Origin: Schaedlerella sp.
GTDB taxonomy: Bacteria > Bacillota > Clostridia > Lachnospirales > Lachnospiraceae
Length of the DNA: 39,564 nt
NCBI GenBank assembly: GCA_020024595.1
Contig: JAHHTO010000004.1
Coordinates: 1 to 39,564 of the forward strand
Direction of reading: 5' to 3'
In this document: in pieces, positions 13,879 through 20,737 of the stretch
Position numbering within the stretch: the stretch's first letter is position 1
Layout of the letters: each line of letters starts with the position of its first letter
Notes under the pieces: generated by a model
Database searches by the model: none
Told to the model about the DNA's origin: nothing
What the model saw: only the letters and a program-made list of their open reading frames with translations
Made by a program: the position numbers and the translations under genes

Positions 13879-15638
13879 CGGCAAGTACAAAGAATGATAC
13901 GCGTGTTTTCCGATTCTATTGTGAATTAAAAGAGACAGTGAAGCCGGAGCTTTTACAGCAGGCATTGGATGACACAGTGGAGACATATCCGGTTTTTTTA
14001 TCAGTTGTGCGTAAAGGTGTGTTCTGGAGTTATCTGGAAAAAAGCAGTCTTCATCCAATTGTGAGAGAGGAGTACAAGGAGCCCTGCAGCCGTATCTATA
14101 TTAAGGATAAGAAATCGTTGTTGTTTGAAGTGACTTACTATAAGAAAAGGATTAATTTTGAGGTGTTCCATGTTCTGACAGATGGGACAGGGGCAACAGA
14201 ATTTTTGCGGGAACTGATGAAAAATTATCTCTATCTGGCACATCAGAGTGAGGGGTTGGAAAGTGTTTCTCTGCTCTCGAAGGATGTGACGATACAGGAC
14301 CAGGAAAATGACAGCTTTGCAAAATATTATACAAAGAATACGAAAAAGCCGAGAGTAAAGAATTCAAAGGCTTATCAAATTAAGAAGCCGAGAAAGGACA
14401 ATGGTGCCATGCAGGTAAGGGAGAGTGTCCTTTCAGTGCAGCAGGTACTTGCACGTTCCAGAGAGCTGGGAGTATCCATGACGGTATTTCTGACCACAGT
14501 ATACCTGATGGCAATTCATGAGGAAATGTCGAAGATACATGAGCGCTACCCAGTCAAATTGATGGTTCCGGTGAATCTGAGAAAATTTTTCCCGTCAGAC
14601 TCCATGCTGAATTTTTTTAACTGGATTGAACCTGGGCATACATTTGGAAACGGAATGGATTCTTTTGAAGAAGTGCTGGCGGAGACGAAACAGTTTTTCA
14701 CAGAAGAATTGACACAGAAGAAGATGGCAGAGCATATGAACGAACTGATTGCGTTGGAAATGCACCCGGTACTGAAGTTCGCTCCGGCGGAATTGAAGAA
14801 CCTTTGTATCCATGCGGGTGCAAAGTTTTCCGAGAAAAATACAACGGCAATTTTCTCTAATATGAGTTCCGTTTCTATGCCGGAAGATTATATGCCATAT
14901 ATTGAGCGATTTGGTGTTTATACAAGTACACCAAAGATGGAACTTTGCATGTGTTCCTTTGGGGATAAGCTGTCTCTTGGATTTACATCTCGTTTTGATA
15001 CGGATAACATTCAGCGGAATTTTTTCCGTATATTAAAAGAACAGGGAATAGAAGCAGAGCAGGCAGGCGCAGAATATCCGGAGTTAAAGGAAACGAAAGA
15101 ACTGGAAATGAAGGTATACAAAATATTCACCTTCTTATGCATTATTACCACGGTACTGATGATAGATTTGGATATTAGTTACCGGCCGACAGTTCGATGG
15201 ACTCTTTTCTCAGCAGGTGGAGTTGCCAGTATGTGGCTGGCATCAACAATTGGATTTTTCAAGAGGTATAATCTTTTGAAAAATGCCATGTGGCAGCTTG
15301 TGATTATGACAAATGTGAGTATACTCTGGGATTGGATGACAGGGTGGAGAGGCTGGTCGGTTGATTTTGTTGTGCCGATTGTCAGTATGGCGATTCTGTT
15401 GTTTATGATCGTGGTTGCAGTTGTGCAGAAATGGTCTGCGAAAGAGTATATGTCATATCTGGTTATGGCATCGATATATGGATTGGTTCTGCCACTGCTG
15501 CTTCTGATATTCGGTGTGGTTCAATTACAGCTTCCGAGCTTGATTGGAATTGCGGTATGCTTTGTGTTTCTGGTAGGAATTCTGTTGTTTAAGTGGAAAG
15601 AATTCCGTGAAGAGATGTATAAGAAATTTCATGTATAG
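13818..15638 (+). CDS. Condensation/acyltransferase domain fused to a DUF6320-like membrane region
   Basis: A 606-residue two-part protein. Residues about 1-425 form a condensation or alcohol-acetyltransferase-like domain with the catalytic HxxxDG motif HVLTDG at 118-123 and a second conserved region VPVNLRKFFPSDSMLNFFNW. Residues about 430-600 hold roughly six membrane helices matching, as far as I can recall, DUF6320. Such enzymes transfer acyl groups to alcohols, sugars or peptides; fusion to a membrane region suggests a lipid or cell-envelope substrate. It overlaps the esterase by 61 bases and has GAGAGG before the ATG. No terminator of its own is seen except the pyr leader hairpin. Confidence 0.8.
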   Translation: MAKQKRAHWRKLDNAAKLFLAASTKNDTRVFRFYCELKETVKPELLQQALDDTVETYPVFLSVVRKGVFWSYLEKSSLHPIVREEYKEPCSRIYIKDKKSLLFEVTYYKKRINFEVFHVLTDGTGATEFLRELMKNYLYLAHQSEGLESVSLLSKDVTIQDQENDSFAKYYTKNTKKPRVKNSKAYQIKKPRKDNGAMQVRESVLSVQQVLARSRELGVSMTVFLTTVYLMAIHEEMSKIHERYPVKLMVPVNLRKFFPSDSMLNFFNWIEPGHTFGNGMDSFEEVLAETKQFFTEELTQKKMAEHMNELIALEMHPVLKFAPAELKNLCIHAGAKFSEKNTTAIFSNMSSVSMPEDYMPYIERFGVYTSTPKMELCMCSFGDKLSLGFTSRFDTDNIQRNFFRILKEQGIEAEQAGAEYPELKETKELEMKVYKIFTFLCIITTVLMIDLDISYRPTVRWTLFSAGGVASMWLASTIGFFKRYNLLKNAMWQLVIMTNVSILWDWMTGWRGWSVDFVVPIVSMAILLFMIVVAVVQKWSAKEYMSYLVMASIYGLVLPLLLLIFGVVQLQLPSLIGIAVCFVFLVGILLFKWKEFREEMYKKFHV

Positions 15639-15663
15639 GAAATGATAAGAATTTCAGAAAAGA

Positions 15664-15692
15664 TTGTGTGTGTCTTTCAGACATGATATAAT
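15664..15692 (+). promoter_or_regulatory. Promoter of the pyrF-pyrK-pyrD operon
   Basis: TTGTGT (15664-15669), 17-base spacer, extended -10 (TG at 15684-15685, TATAAT at 15687-15692). It leaves a leader of about 100 bases before pyrF. Confidence 0.75.
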
Positions 15693-15701
15693 GATTACGC
15701 A

Positions 15702-15764
15702 AAGCGAAATCAAAGTTGAAATAGATTCGGGGGTCAAGTTCGCTTGAATGCCCCGATCTTTTTT
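15702..15764 (+). promoter_or_regulatory. Leader attenuator before pyrF
   Basis: A terminator hairpin lies between promoter and pyrF. The outer arms are AGATTCGGGG (15723-15732) and CCCCGATCT (15751-15759) with one bulged T. The inner stem TCAAG/CTTGA (15734-15738, 15743-15747) closes a TTCG tetraloop, and six Ts follow. AAGCGAA at 15702-15708 is complementary to TTCGCTT at 15739-15745, which could act as an antiterminator. No PyrR anti-antiterminator consensus was recognised. The hairpin could also end transcription from the acyltransferase gene. Confidence 0.7.
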
Positions 15765-15798
15765 CGCGTGAATATTATATATACAGGAGGATACACAA

Positions 15799-16725
15799 AT
15801 GATTAACAAACTTGTGGAGAAGATCAAGAAGACAGGAGCACCGATTGTAGTAGGACTGGATCCGATGCTTGCATATGTGCCGGAACAGGTACAGGAGAAA
15901 GCATTTGCTGAGTATGGAGAGACTCTGGAGGGAGCGGCAGAGGCTATCTGGCAGTTCAACAAGGAGATCGTGGATAAGACTTATGATCTGATTCCTGCTG
16001 TAAAACCGCAGATTGCCATGTATGAACAGTTTGGAGTACCGGGACTTATGGCGTTTAAGAAAACAGTAGATTATTGTAAGTCAAAAGATCTGGTGGTAAT
16101 CGGAGACATCAAACGAGGTGATATTGGATCTACTTCTGCTGCTTATGCAGTAGGACATCTTGGTAAAGTGAAAGTCGGAAGCAAAGAGTATGTTCCGTTT
16201 GATGAAGATTTTGCAACTGTAAATCCATATCTGGGTTCTGATGGTGTGGATCCGTTTGTCAAAGTGTGTCAGGAAGAGAAAAAGGGATTATTCATCCTTG
16301 TGAAGACTTCTAACCCATCCAGCGGAGAATTCCAGGATCGTCAGATTGATGGACGTCCGCTGTATGAACTGGTTGGCGAGAAAGTAGCCGAGTGGGGAGA
16401 AGCGTGCATGGGGGATTCTTACAGCTATATCGGAGCAGTTGTCGGCGCCACTTATCCAGAGATGGGAAAGGCGCTGCGTAAAGTAATGCCGAAGTCCTAT
16501 ATTCTGGTGCCGGGATATGGCGCACAAGGTGGACAGGGCAAAGATTTGGTGCATTTCTTTAATGAGGATGGACTGGGTGCAATTGTAAATTCTTCCCGTG
16601 GAATTATTGCGGCTTACAAGCAGGAAGCTTATGCGAAGTTTGGGGCTGAGAACTTCGGAGATGCTTCCAGAGCGGCAGTAGAAGCGATGGTGGGGGATAT
16701 CCGTGGAGCACTTGAGAGCAGATAA
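15799..16725 (+). CDS. pyrF: Orotidine 5'-phosphate decarboxylase (PyrF type 2)
   Basis: Converts OMP to UMP, the last step of de novo pyrimidine synthesis. The 308-residue length and the sequence GAPIVVGLDPML mark the longer subfamily 2. The catalytic cluster DIKRGDI lies at 103-109 (D103, K105, D108). The phosphate-binding region is seen in VPGYGAQGGQGKD and NSSRGIIAAY. CAGGAGG stands upstream of the ATG. It is the first gene of pyrF-pyrK-pyrD behind a leader terminator. Confidence 0.97.
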   Translation: MINKLVEKIKKTGAPIVVGLDPMLAYVPEQVQEKAFAEYGETLEGAAEAIWQFNKEIVDKTYDLIPAVKPQIAMYEQFGVPGLMAFKKTVDYCKSKDLVVIGDIKRGDIGSTSAAYAVGHLGKVKVGSKEYVPFDEDFATVNPYLGSDGVDPFVKVCQEEKKGLFILVKTSNPSSGEFQDRQIDGRPLYELVGEKVAEWGEACMGDSYSYIGAVVGATYPEMGKALRKVMPKSYILVPGYGAQGGQGKDLVHFFNEDGLGAIVNSSRGIIAAYKQEAYAKFGAENFGDASRAAVEAMVGDIRGALESR

Positions 16726-16748
16726 AATAGAGGAGAGGAATGTAAGAT

Positions 16749-17537
16749 ATGTCTTGTAAGAGAAAGGAAACCGCCACAGTTGTATCGCAGGAGTTACTTG
16801 CGAATGGAATATACAGTATGTGGCTTCAGACAGAGGAAGTTGCGGAGATGGCAGTGCCTGGACAGTTCATTTCTATGTATACCAATGATGGAAGTAAATT
16901 GCTTCCAAGACCAATCAGCCTCTGTGAAATCGATCAAGAGAAAAAGCAGCTTCGCGTTGTTTACCGCGTAACTGGCGAAGCGACTGGAACAAAACAGTTT
17001 TCTAAGATGAAAGCTGGGGATACAATTGATATTTTAGGGCCGCTTGGAAATGGTTTTCCACTGGAGATGGCAAAAGGAAAGAAAGCATTTCTTATGGGCG
17101 GTGGAATCGGTGTGCCTCCGATTCTGGAGCTGGCGAAGCAGTTAGAATGTGAGAAAAAGCAGATTGTTGTGGGATATCGTGATGCAGAGACATTTTTGCA
17201 GACAGAATTTGAAGAGAATGGTGAAGTATATATTTCCACAGAAGACGGAAGTGTTGGCACGAAAGGAAATGTGATGGATGCAATCCGAGAACATGCGCTG
17301 GAGGCTGATATTATTTATGCCTGTGGACCGATTCCGATGCTGCGTGCAATCAAGCAGTACGCAGAAAGTAACGGTATTGTGTGTTATATTTCTATGGAGG
17401 AACGGATGGCGTGTGGAATCGGTGCATGTCTCGCCTGTGTTTGTCAGTCTAAAGAGAAAGACCATCACAGTAATGTGAACAATAAGCGAGTTTGCAAGGA
17501 CGGTCCGGTATTCTTGTCGACGGAGGTGGAGCTGTAA
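16749..17537 (+). CDS. pyrK: Dihydroorotate dehydrogenase electron transfer subunit
   Basis: PyrK passes electrons from dihydroorotate, oxidised by PyrD, to NAD+ through FAD and a 2Fe-2S cluster. The FAD motif RPISLC is at 54-59. The nucleotide-binding stretch FLMGGGIGVPP follows at about 112-122. Cluster ligands are C222, C227, C230 and C249 (CGIGACLAC then RVCKDGP). Length is 262 residues, as expected. It lies 23 bases after pyrF, and its stop codon overlaps the pyrD start by one base. Confidence 0.97.
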   Translation: MSCKRKETATVVSQELLANGIYSMWLQTEEVAEMAVPGQFISMYTNDGSKLLPRPISLCEIDQEKKQLRVVYRVTGEATGTKQFSKMKAGDTIDILGPLGNGFPLEMAKGKKAFLMGGGIGVPPILELAKQLECEKKQIVVGYRDAETFLQTEFEENGEVYISTEDGSVGTKGNVMDAIREHALEADIIYACGPIPMLRAIKQYAESNGIVCYISMEERMACGIGACLACVCQSKEKDHHSNVNNKRVCKDGPVFLSTEVEL

Positions 17538-18439
17538 TGAATATGAAGGTAAATATTGCAGGAGTAGAGTGGAGCAATCCGGTAACAGTTGCTTCTGGTA
17601 CATTCGGTTCCGGTGCGGAATTCGCAGATTATGTGAATTTGAACCGACTCGGCGCTGTAACAACCAAAGGGGTAGCAAATATTCCGTGGGCAGGGAATCC
17701 AACTCCGAGAGTGGCAGAGACTTACGGAGGCATGATGAATGCGGTGGGACTGCAGAATCCGGGAATTGATTTGTTTTGTGAACGTGATATTCCGTTTTTA
17801 AGACAGTACGATACAAAGATTATTGTGAATGTCTGTGGAAAATCAACAGAAGATTATTGTGAAGTAGTCGAGCGTCTGGCGAATGAGGATGTGGATCTGC
17901 TGGAAATTAATATTTCTTGCCCAAATGTCAAAGAAGGCGGGATTGCCTTTGGACAGAATCCAAAAGCAGCAGAGGAAATCACAAAGGCAGTTAAGAAGTA
18001 TGCAAAGCAGCCGGTGATCATGAAACTAAGCCCGAACGTCACAAGTATTGTCGAAATGGCAAAGGCAGTGGAAGCGGGGGGTGCGGATGCAATTTCCCTG
18101 ATTAACACATTGACCGGAATGAAGGTGGATATCAATCGAAAAGCGTTTGTTTTGGCAAATAAGACTGGCGGTGTATCGGGCCCGGCGATTCATCCGATTG
18201 CGGTTCGTATGGTATACGAGACGGCGAATGCAGTTGATGTACCGATTATTGGAATGGGTGGGATTGCAACAGCAGAAGATGCGATCGAAATGCTTCTTGT
18301 CGGTGCAAGTGCAGTGTCTGTTGGAACGGCAAATTTCTATGATCCGGCGGTGAGCATGAAGATTGTAGAAGGCATTGAGAATTATATGAAGCAGCAGGGA
18401 TTTGAAAGAGTTGTTGATATGATTGGAATTGTGAAATGA
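17537..18439 (+). CDS. pyrD: Dihydroorotate dehydrogenase catalytic subunit, class 1B
   Basis: Oxidises dihydroorotate to orotate with FMN; class 1B works as a complex with PyrK. The 300-residue protein has the catalytic cysteine C128 in EINISCPNVKEGG and the FMN-binding end GMGGIATAEDAIEMLLVGAS. The ATG at 17537 overlaps the pyrK TAA (TAATG) with GGAG 5 bases upstream. A second ATG two codons later is possible. The pyrK-pyrD arrangement supports NAD-dependent class 1B. A terminator follows 66 bases downstream. Confidence 0.97.
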   Translation: MNMKVNIAGVEWSNPVTVASGTFGSGAEFADYVNLNRLGAVTTKGVANIPWAGNPTPRVAETYGGMMNAVGLQNPGIDLFCERDIPFLRQYDTKIIVNVCGKSTEDYCEVVERLANEDVDLLEINISCPNVKEGGIAFGQNPKAAEEITKAVKKYAKQPVIMKLSPNVTSIVEMAKAVEAGGADAISLINTLTGMKVDINRKAFVLANKTGGVSGPAIHPIAVRMVYETANAVDVPIIGMGGIATAEDAIEMLLVGASAVSVGTANFYDPAVSMKIVEGIENYMKQQGFERVVDMIGIVK

Positions 18440-18505
18440 TGCAGTGTGCTGAATTTTGCATTGAGGGTTTGAAATAGAACATAGATAGAGGGTTCGAGAA
18501 GTTGG

Positions 18506-18545
18506 GACGCATCAAAGATCAGTTATCTTTGATGCGTCGTTTTTT
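18506..18545 (+). terminator. Terminator after pyrD
   Basis: A perfect 14-bp stem (18506-18519 with 18525-18538), 5-base loop and six Ts. It separates pyrFKD from pyrE. Confidence 0.95.
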
Positions 18546-18686
18546 ATAAAACTCCGTTTGTTTCTACATAAATACGCATTGTGTCTTTTAACTACGTTAA
18601 AGCGCAACATGATTGGAAAGAGATGTAAATCAGTATTAAATGCGATAGTAACCATAAATGAAAAAGGACTTTTTCTGTGCCCTTAA
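18546..18686. other. Intergenic stretch before the pyrE promoter
   Basis: Besides a small inverted repeat TTTAAC-TAC-GTTAAA (18587-18601), about 85 bases upstream of the pyrE -35 box, nothing is seen here. Confidence 0.35.
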
Positions 18687-18715
18687 TTGAAATGCGCAGT
18701 TAGATATGGTAAAAT
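18687..18715 (+). promoter_or_regulatory. Promoter of pyrE
   Basis: TTGAAA (18687-18692), 17-base spacer, extended -10 (TG at 18707-18708, TAAAAT at 18710-18715). The leader is only about 25 bases, too short for an attenuator. Confidence 0.78.
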
Positions 18716-18746
18716 TATAAAAGTATCTGAATGACGGAGGATGAAA

Positions 18747-19427
18747 ATGGAAAGTTATAAAAAAGAGTTTATACAGTTTATGGTAGAGAGTAAAGTACTT
18801 AAGTTCGGAGAATTTACATTGAAGAGTGGAAGAAAATCTCCTTTCTTTATGAATGCAGGAGGTTATGTGACCGGTTCTCAGCTTAAGAGGCTGGGGGAAT
18901 ATTATGCAAAAGCAATTCATGATACATATGGAGATGATTTTGATGTGCTGTTCGGGCCTGCATATAAGGGAATTCCTTTGGCCGTTGTAACTGCGATGGC
19001 ATACAGTGAATTATATGGAAAGGAAGTACGATATTGCTCTGATCGTAAGGAAGAGAAAGATCACGGCGCAGACAAGGGCAGTTTCCTTGGAAGTAAGCTT
19101 CAAGACGGTGACCGCGTGATTATGATTGAGGATGTGACAACATCTGGAAAGTCGATGGAAGAGACTGTGCCGAAGGTAAAAGGTGCGGCAGATGTGGATA
19201 TTGTAGGACTGATGGTATCTCTAAACCGTATGGAAGTGGGAAAAGGCGGCAAAAAGTGTGCACTGGATGAAGTGAAAGAGTTGTATGGATTTGATACAGC
19301 CGCAATTGTGACTATGGAAGAGGTTGTCGAATGCCTTTATAATCAGGGATATCATGGTGAAATTATTATAGATGATACATTAAAAGCAGCAATTGACACA
19401 TATTATGAACAGTACGGTGTGAAATAA
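18747..19427 (+). CDS. pyrE: Orotate phosphoribosyltransferase
   Basis: Joins orotate to PRPP to form OMP. The 226-residue protein has the PRPP-binding signature VIMIEDVTTSGKS at 124-136 and the flexible-loop region RKEEKDHG around 94-101. ATG 18747 is preferred because GGAGG at 18736-18740 lies 6 bases upstream; the ATG at 18741 abuts that site. Unusually for a clustered pyrE it is cut off from pyrFKD by a strong terminator and has its own promoter. A 49-residue membrane protein gene follows after 15 bases. Confidence 0.96.
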   Translation: MESYKKEFIQFMVESKVLKFGEFTLKSGRKSPFFMNAGGYVTGSQLKRLGEYYAKAIHDTYGDDFDVLFGPAYKGIPLAVVTAMAYSELYGKEVRYCSDRKEEKDHGADKGSFLGSKLQDGDRVIMIEDVTTSGKSMEETVPKVKGAADVDIVGLMVSLNRMEVGKGGKKCALDEVKELYGFDTAAIVTMEEVVECLYNQGYHGEIIIDDTLKAAIDTYYEQYGVK

Positions 19428-19442
19428 AAAGGAGCGATTCGG

Positions 19443-19592
19443 ATGGAAAAAGCATATAAGACGATGACATCATCAGGTGCGGCGAATCTCGTGGCTGGGA
19501 TTGTCATGATTGTTGCGGGAATTGCAGCAGGTGTGATTACGATTATCAATGGAGCACGTCTTCTGAAGAACAGAAATGAAATTATATTTTAG
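19443..19592 (+). CDS. 49-residue single-span membrane protein
   Basis: A small protein with one hydrophobic segment of about 27 residues (about 14-40, including NLVAGIVMIVAGIAAGVITI), flanked by MEKAYKTM and a basic RLLKNRN tail. The ribosome site AAAGGAG sits 8 bases before the ATG. It lies 15 bases after pyrE and is probably co-transcribed. Similar small glycine/alanine-rich membrane proteins occur in related gut clostridia (recalled, unverified). Function unknown. Confidence 0.8.
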   Translation: MEKAYKTMTSSGAANLVAGIVMIVAGIAAGVITIINGARLLKNRNEIIF

Positions 19593-19597
19593 CAGTT

Positions 19598-19643
19598 ATT
19601 CAGCCATAAAGCGAAACAGTTAAGTTGAGCGATATGGCTGAAT
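19598..19643 (+). other. Hairpin with 11-bp arms
   Basis: ATTCAGCCATA (19598-19608) pairs with TATGGCTGAAT (19633-19643). The loop is 24 bases and there is no T-run, so it may stabilise the transcript end rather than terminate. Confidence 0.5.
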
Positions 19644-19681
19644 CGTTCTATTAGATATGATTTGTGGGCACAGCCTGTGAG

Positions 19682-19702
19682 CGCCTGTATTACAGGCGTT
19701 TT
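19682..19702 (+). terminator. Short terminator-like hairpin before the VanZ gene
   Basis: CGCCTGTA (19682-19689) and TACAGGCG (19691-19698) followed by four Ts. The tract is short, so termination may be partial. Confidence 0.6.
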
Positions 19703-19780
19703 CACATGATATAGAAGAACTGCAGCGGTTATGAGTGTGGAACTTCGGAAAATATGCACGATGTGCAAAGGAGCATTGGT

Positions 19781-20257
19781 TTGAGTAAAAAAAAGGAAAA
19801 AAGATTTCGTATACTTGGGAAAGTATTGTTTGTATTTTATATTATTTTTCTGATATATTTTTTGTGCTTTTCGGAGTGGTATGGTCGTGTTGGTACAACA
19901 ACAGAGTACCGCTATAATCTGGAATTATTTAAGGAAATAAAACGATTTGTTGCATATCGTGAAGAGCTGGGAATATTTGCGGTATATACGAATTTACTTG
20001 GAAATATTTTGATTTTTGTGCCGTATGGATTTTTAGTTGCAATGGCGAGTCGATATAGAGGATTCTGGAAAACATTTGTCTATAGTTTTGGTTTAAGCCT
20101 TGGTGTAGAAGTGTTTCAGCTTGTAACCAGAGTGGGAAGTTTTGATGTAGACGATATTTTGCTCAATACACTGGGAGGCGTTCTGGGATATCTTATATTT
20201 TTGGCTTTTCGCAGGCACTCGGTGAAAAGGCATTCACGTGGTGTCAATCGTAAATAG
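19781..20257 (+). CDS. VanZ-like membrane protein
   Basis: A 158-residue protein with about four membrane segments and a basic C terminus. The VanZ pattern is seen in NLLGNILIFVPYGFLVA, then SLGVEVFQLVTRVGSFDVDD and LLNTLGGVLGYLI. VanZ was named for low-level teicoplanin resistance, but most chromosomal members have unknown roles, so resistance should not be assumed. A TTG start at 19781 is chosen because AAAGGAG lies 7 bases upstream; an in-frame ATG at 19754 lacks a ribosome site. It is the first gene of a run toward the aminopeptidase-like gene. Confidence 0.85.
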   Translation: MSKKKEKRFRILGKVLFVFYIIFLIYFLCFSEWYGRVGTTTEYRYNLELFKEIKRFVAYREELGIFAVYTNLLGNILIFVPYGFLVAMASRYRGFWKTFVYSFGLSLGVEVFQLVTRVGSFDVDDILLNTLGGVLGYLIFLAFRRHSVKRHSRGVNRK

Positions 20258-20365
20258 CTTCCAAGCAGAGAGGTCGTTTTATGTCAGGAACTTGAAGAAC
20301 GGGAATGCAAGAGAATAGTTGCGACAAATATGAATATCGAGGATAAACAGATAGGAGAAAATAAG

Positions 20366-20737
20366 ATGTTCGGAAGAAAAAAGGGGAATAGGAAAGGGAA
20401 TGAAAAGCAGATAAATAAGCGGAGTGCCCGGAAGTACGGGCAGACACGACTGAAGCATTCTACTATGGGAAAAAACTCCTGTCGGCTGGCAATAATAGCG
20501 CTTTGCCTCCTCGTTGTTTCTATTATGATTGCATTTATGATGCGTGGGAAAACACTGGGATTTGTAGGAGGCATGGGGATACTTTCCATGGTTCTTGCAA
20601 GTCTTGGAATTCGAGCGGCGCTGAAAGGGTTTCGCGAACGGGAGAGGAATTACATTACTTGCAAGATAGGAGTGGCCGCAAATATTGTGATGTTATTGGA
20701 ACTTATTGTTATATTTTTTGGAGGACTTTTTAAATGA
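20366..20737 (+). CDS. Small membrane protein, DUF6142-like
   Basis: A 123-residue protein with a strongly basic N-terminal 45 residues (GRKKGNRKGNEKQ) followed by three membrane helices (about 50-68, 72-92, 105-121). The layout recalls the DUF6142 family of Lachnospiraceae. ATG 20366 has GGAG 8 bases upstream; the earlier in-frame ATG at 20330 has none. It overlaps the next gene by 4 bases (ATGA), so the two are translationally coupled. Function unknown. Confidence 0.75.
   Translation: MFGRKKGNRKGNEKQINKRSARKYGQTRLKHSTMGKNSCRLAIIALCLLVVSIMIAFMMRGKTLGFVGGMGILSMVLASLGIRAALKGFRERERNYITCKIGVAANIVMLLELIVIFFGGLFK

Noticed and set aside
15693..15798. PyrR-regulated attenuator
   Set aside because: The PyrR anti-antiterminator consensus was not recognised in the leader, so only a generic attenuator is called.
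17142..17816. 224-codon antisense frame over pyrK/pyrD
   Set aside because: It lies opposite two certain genes and has typical antisense composition.
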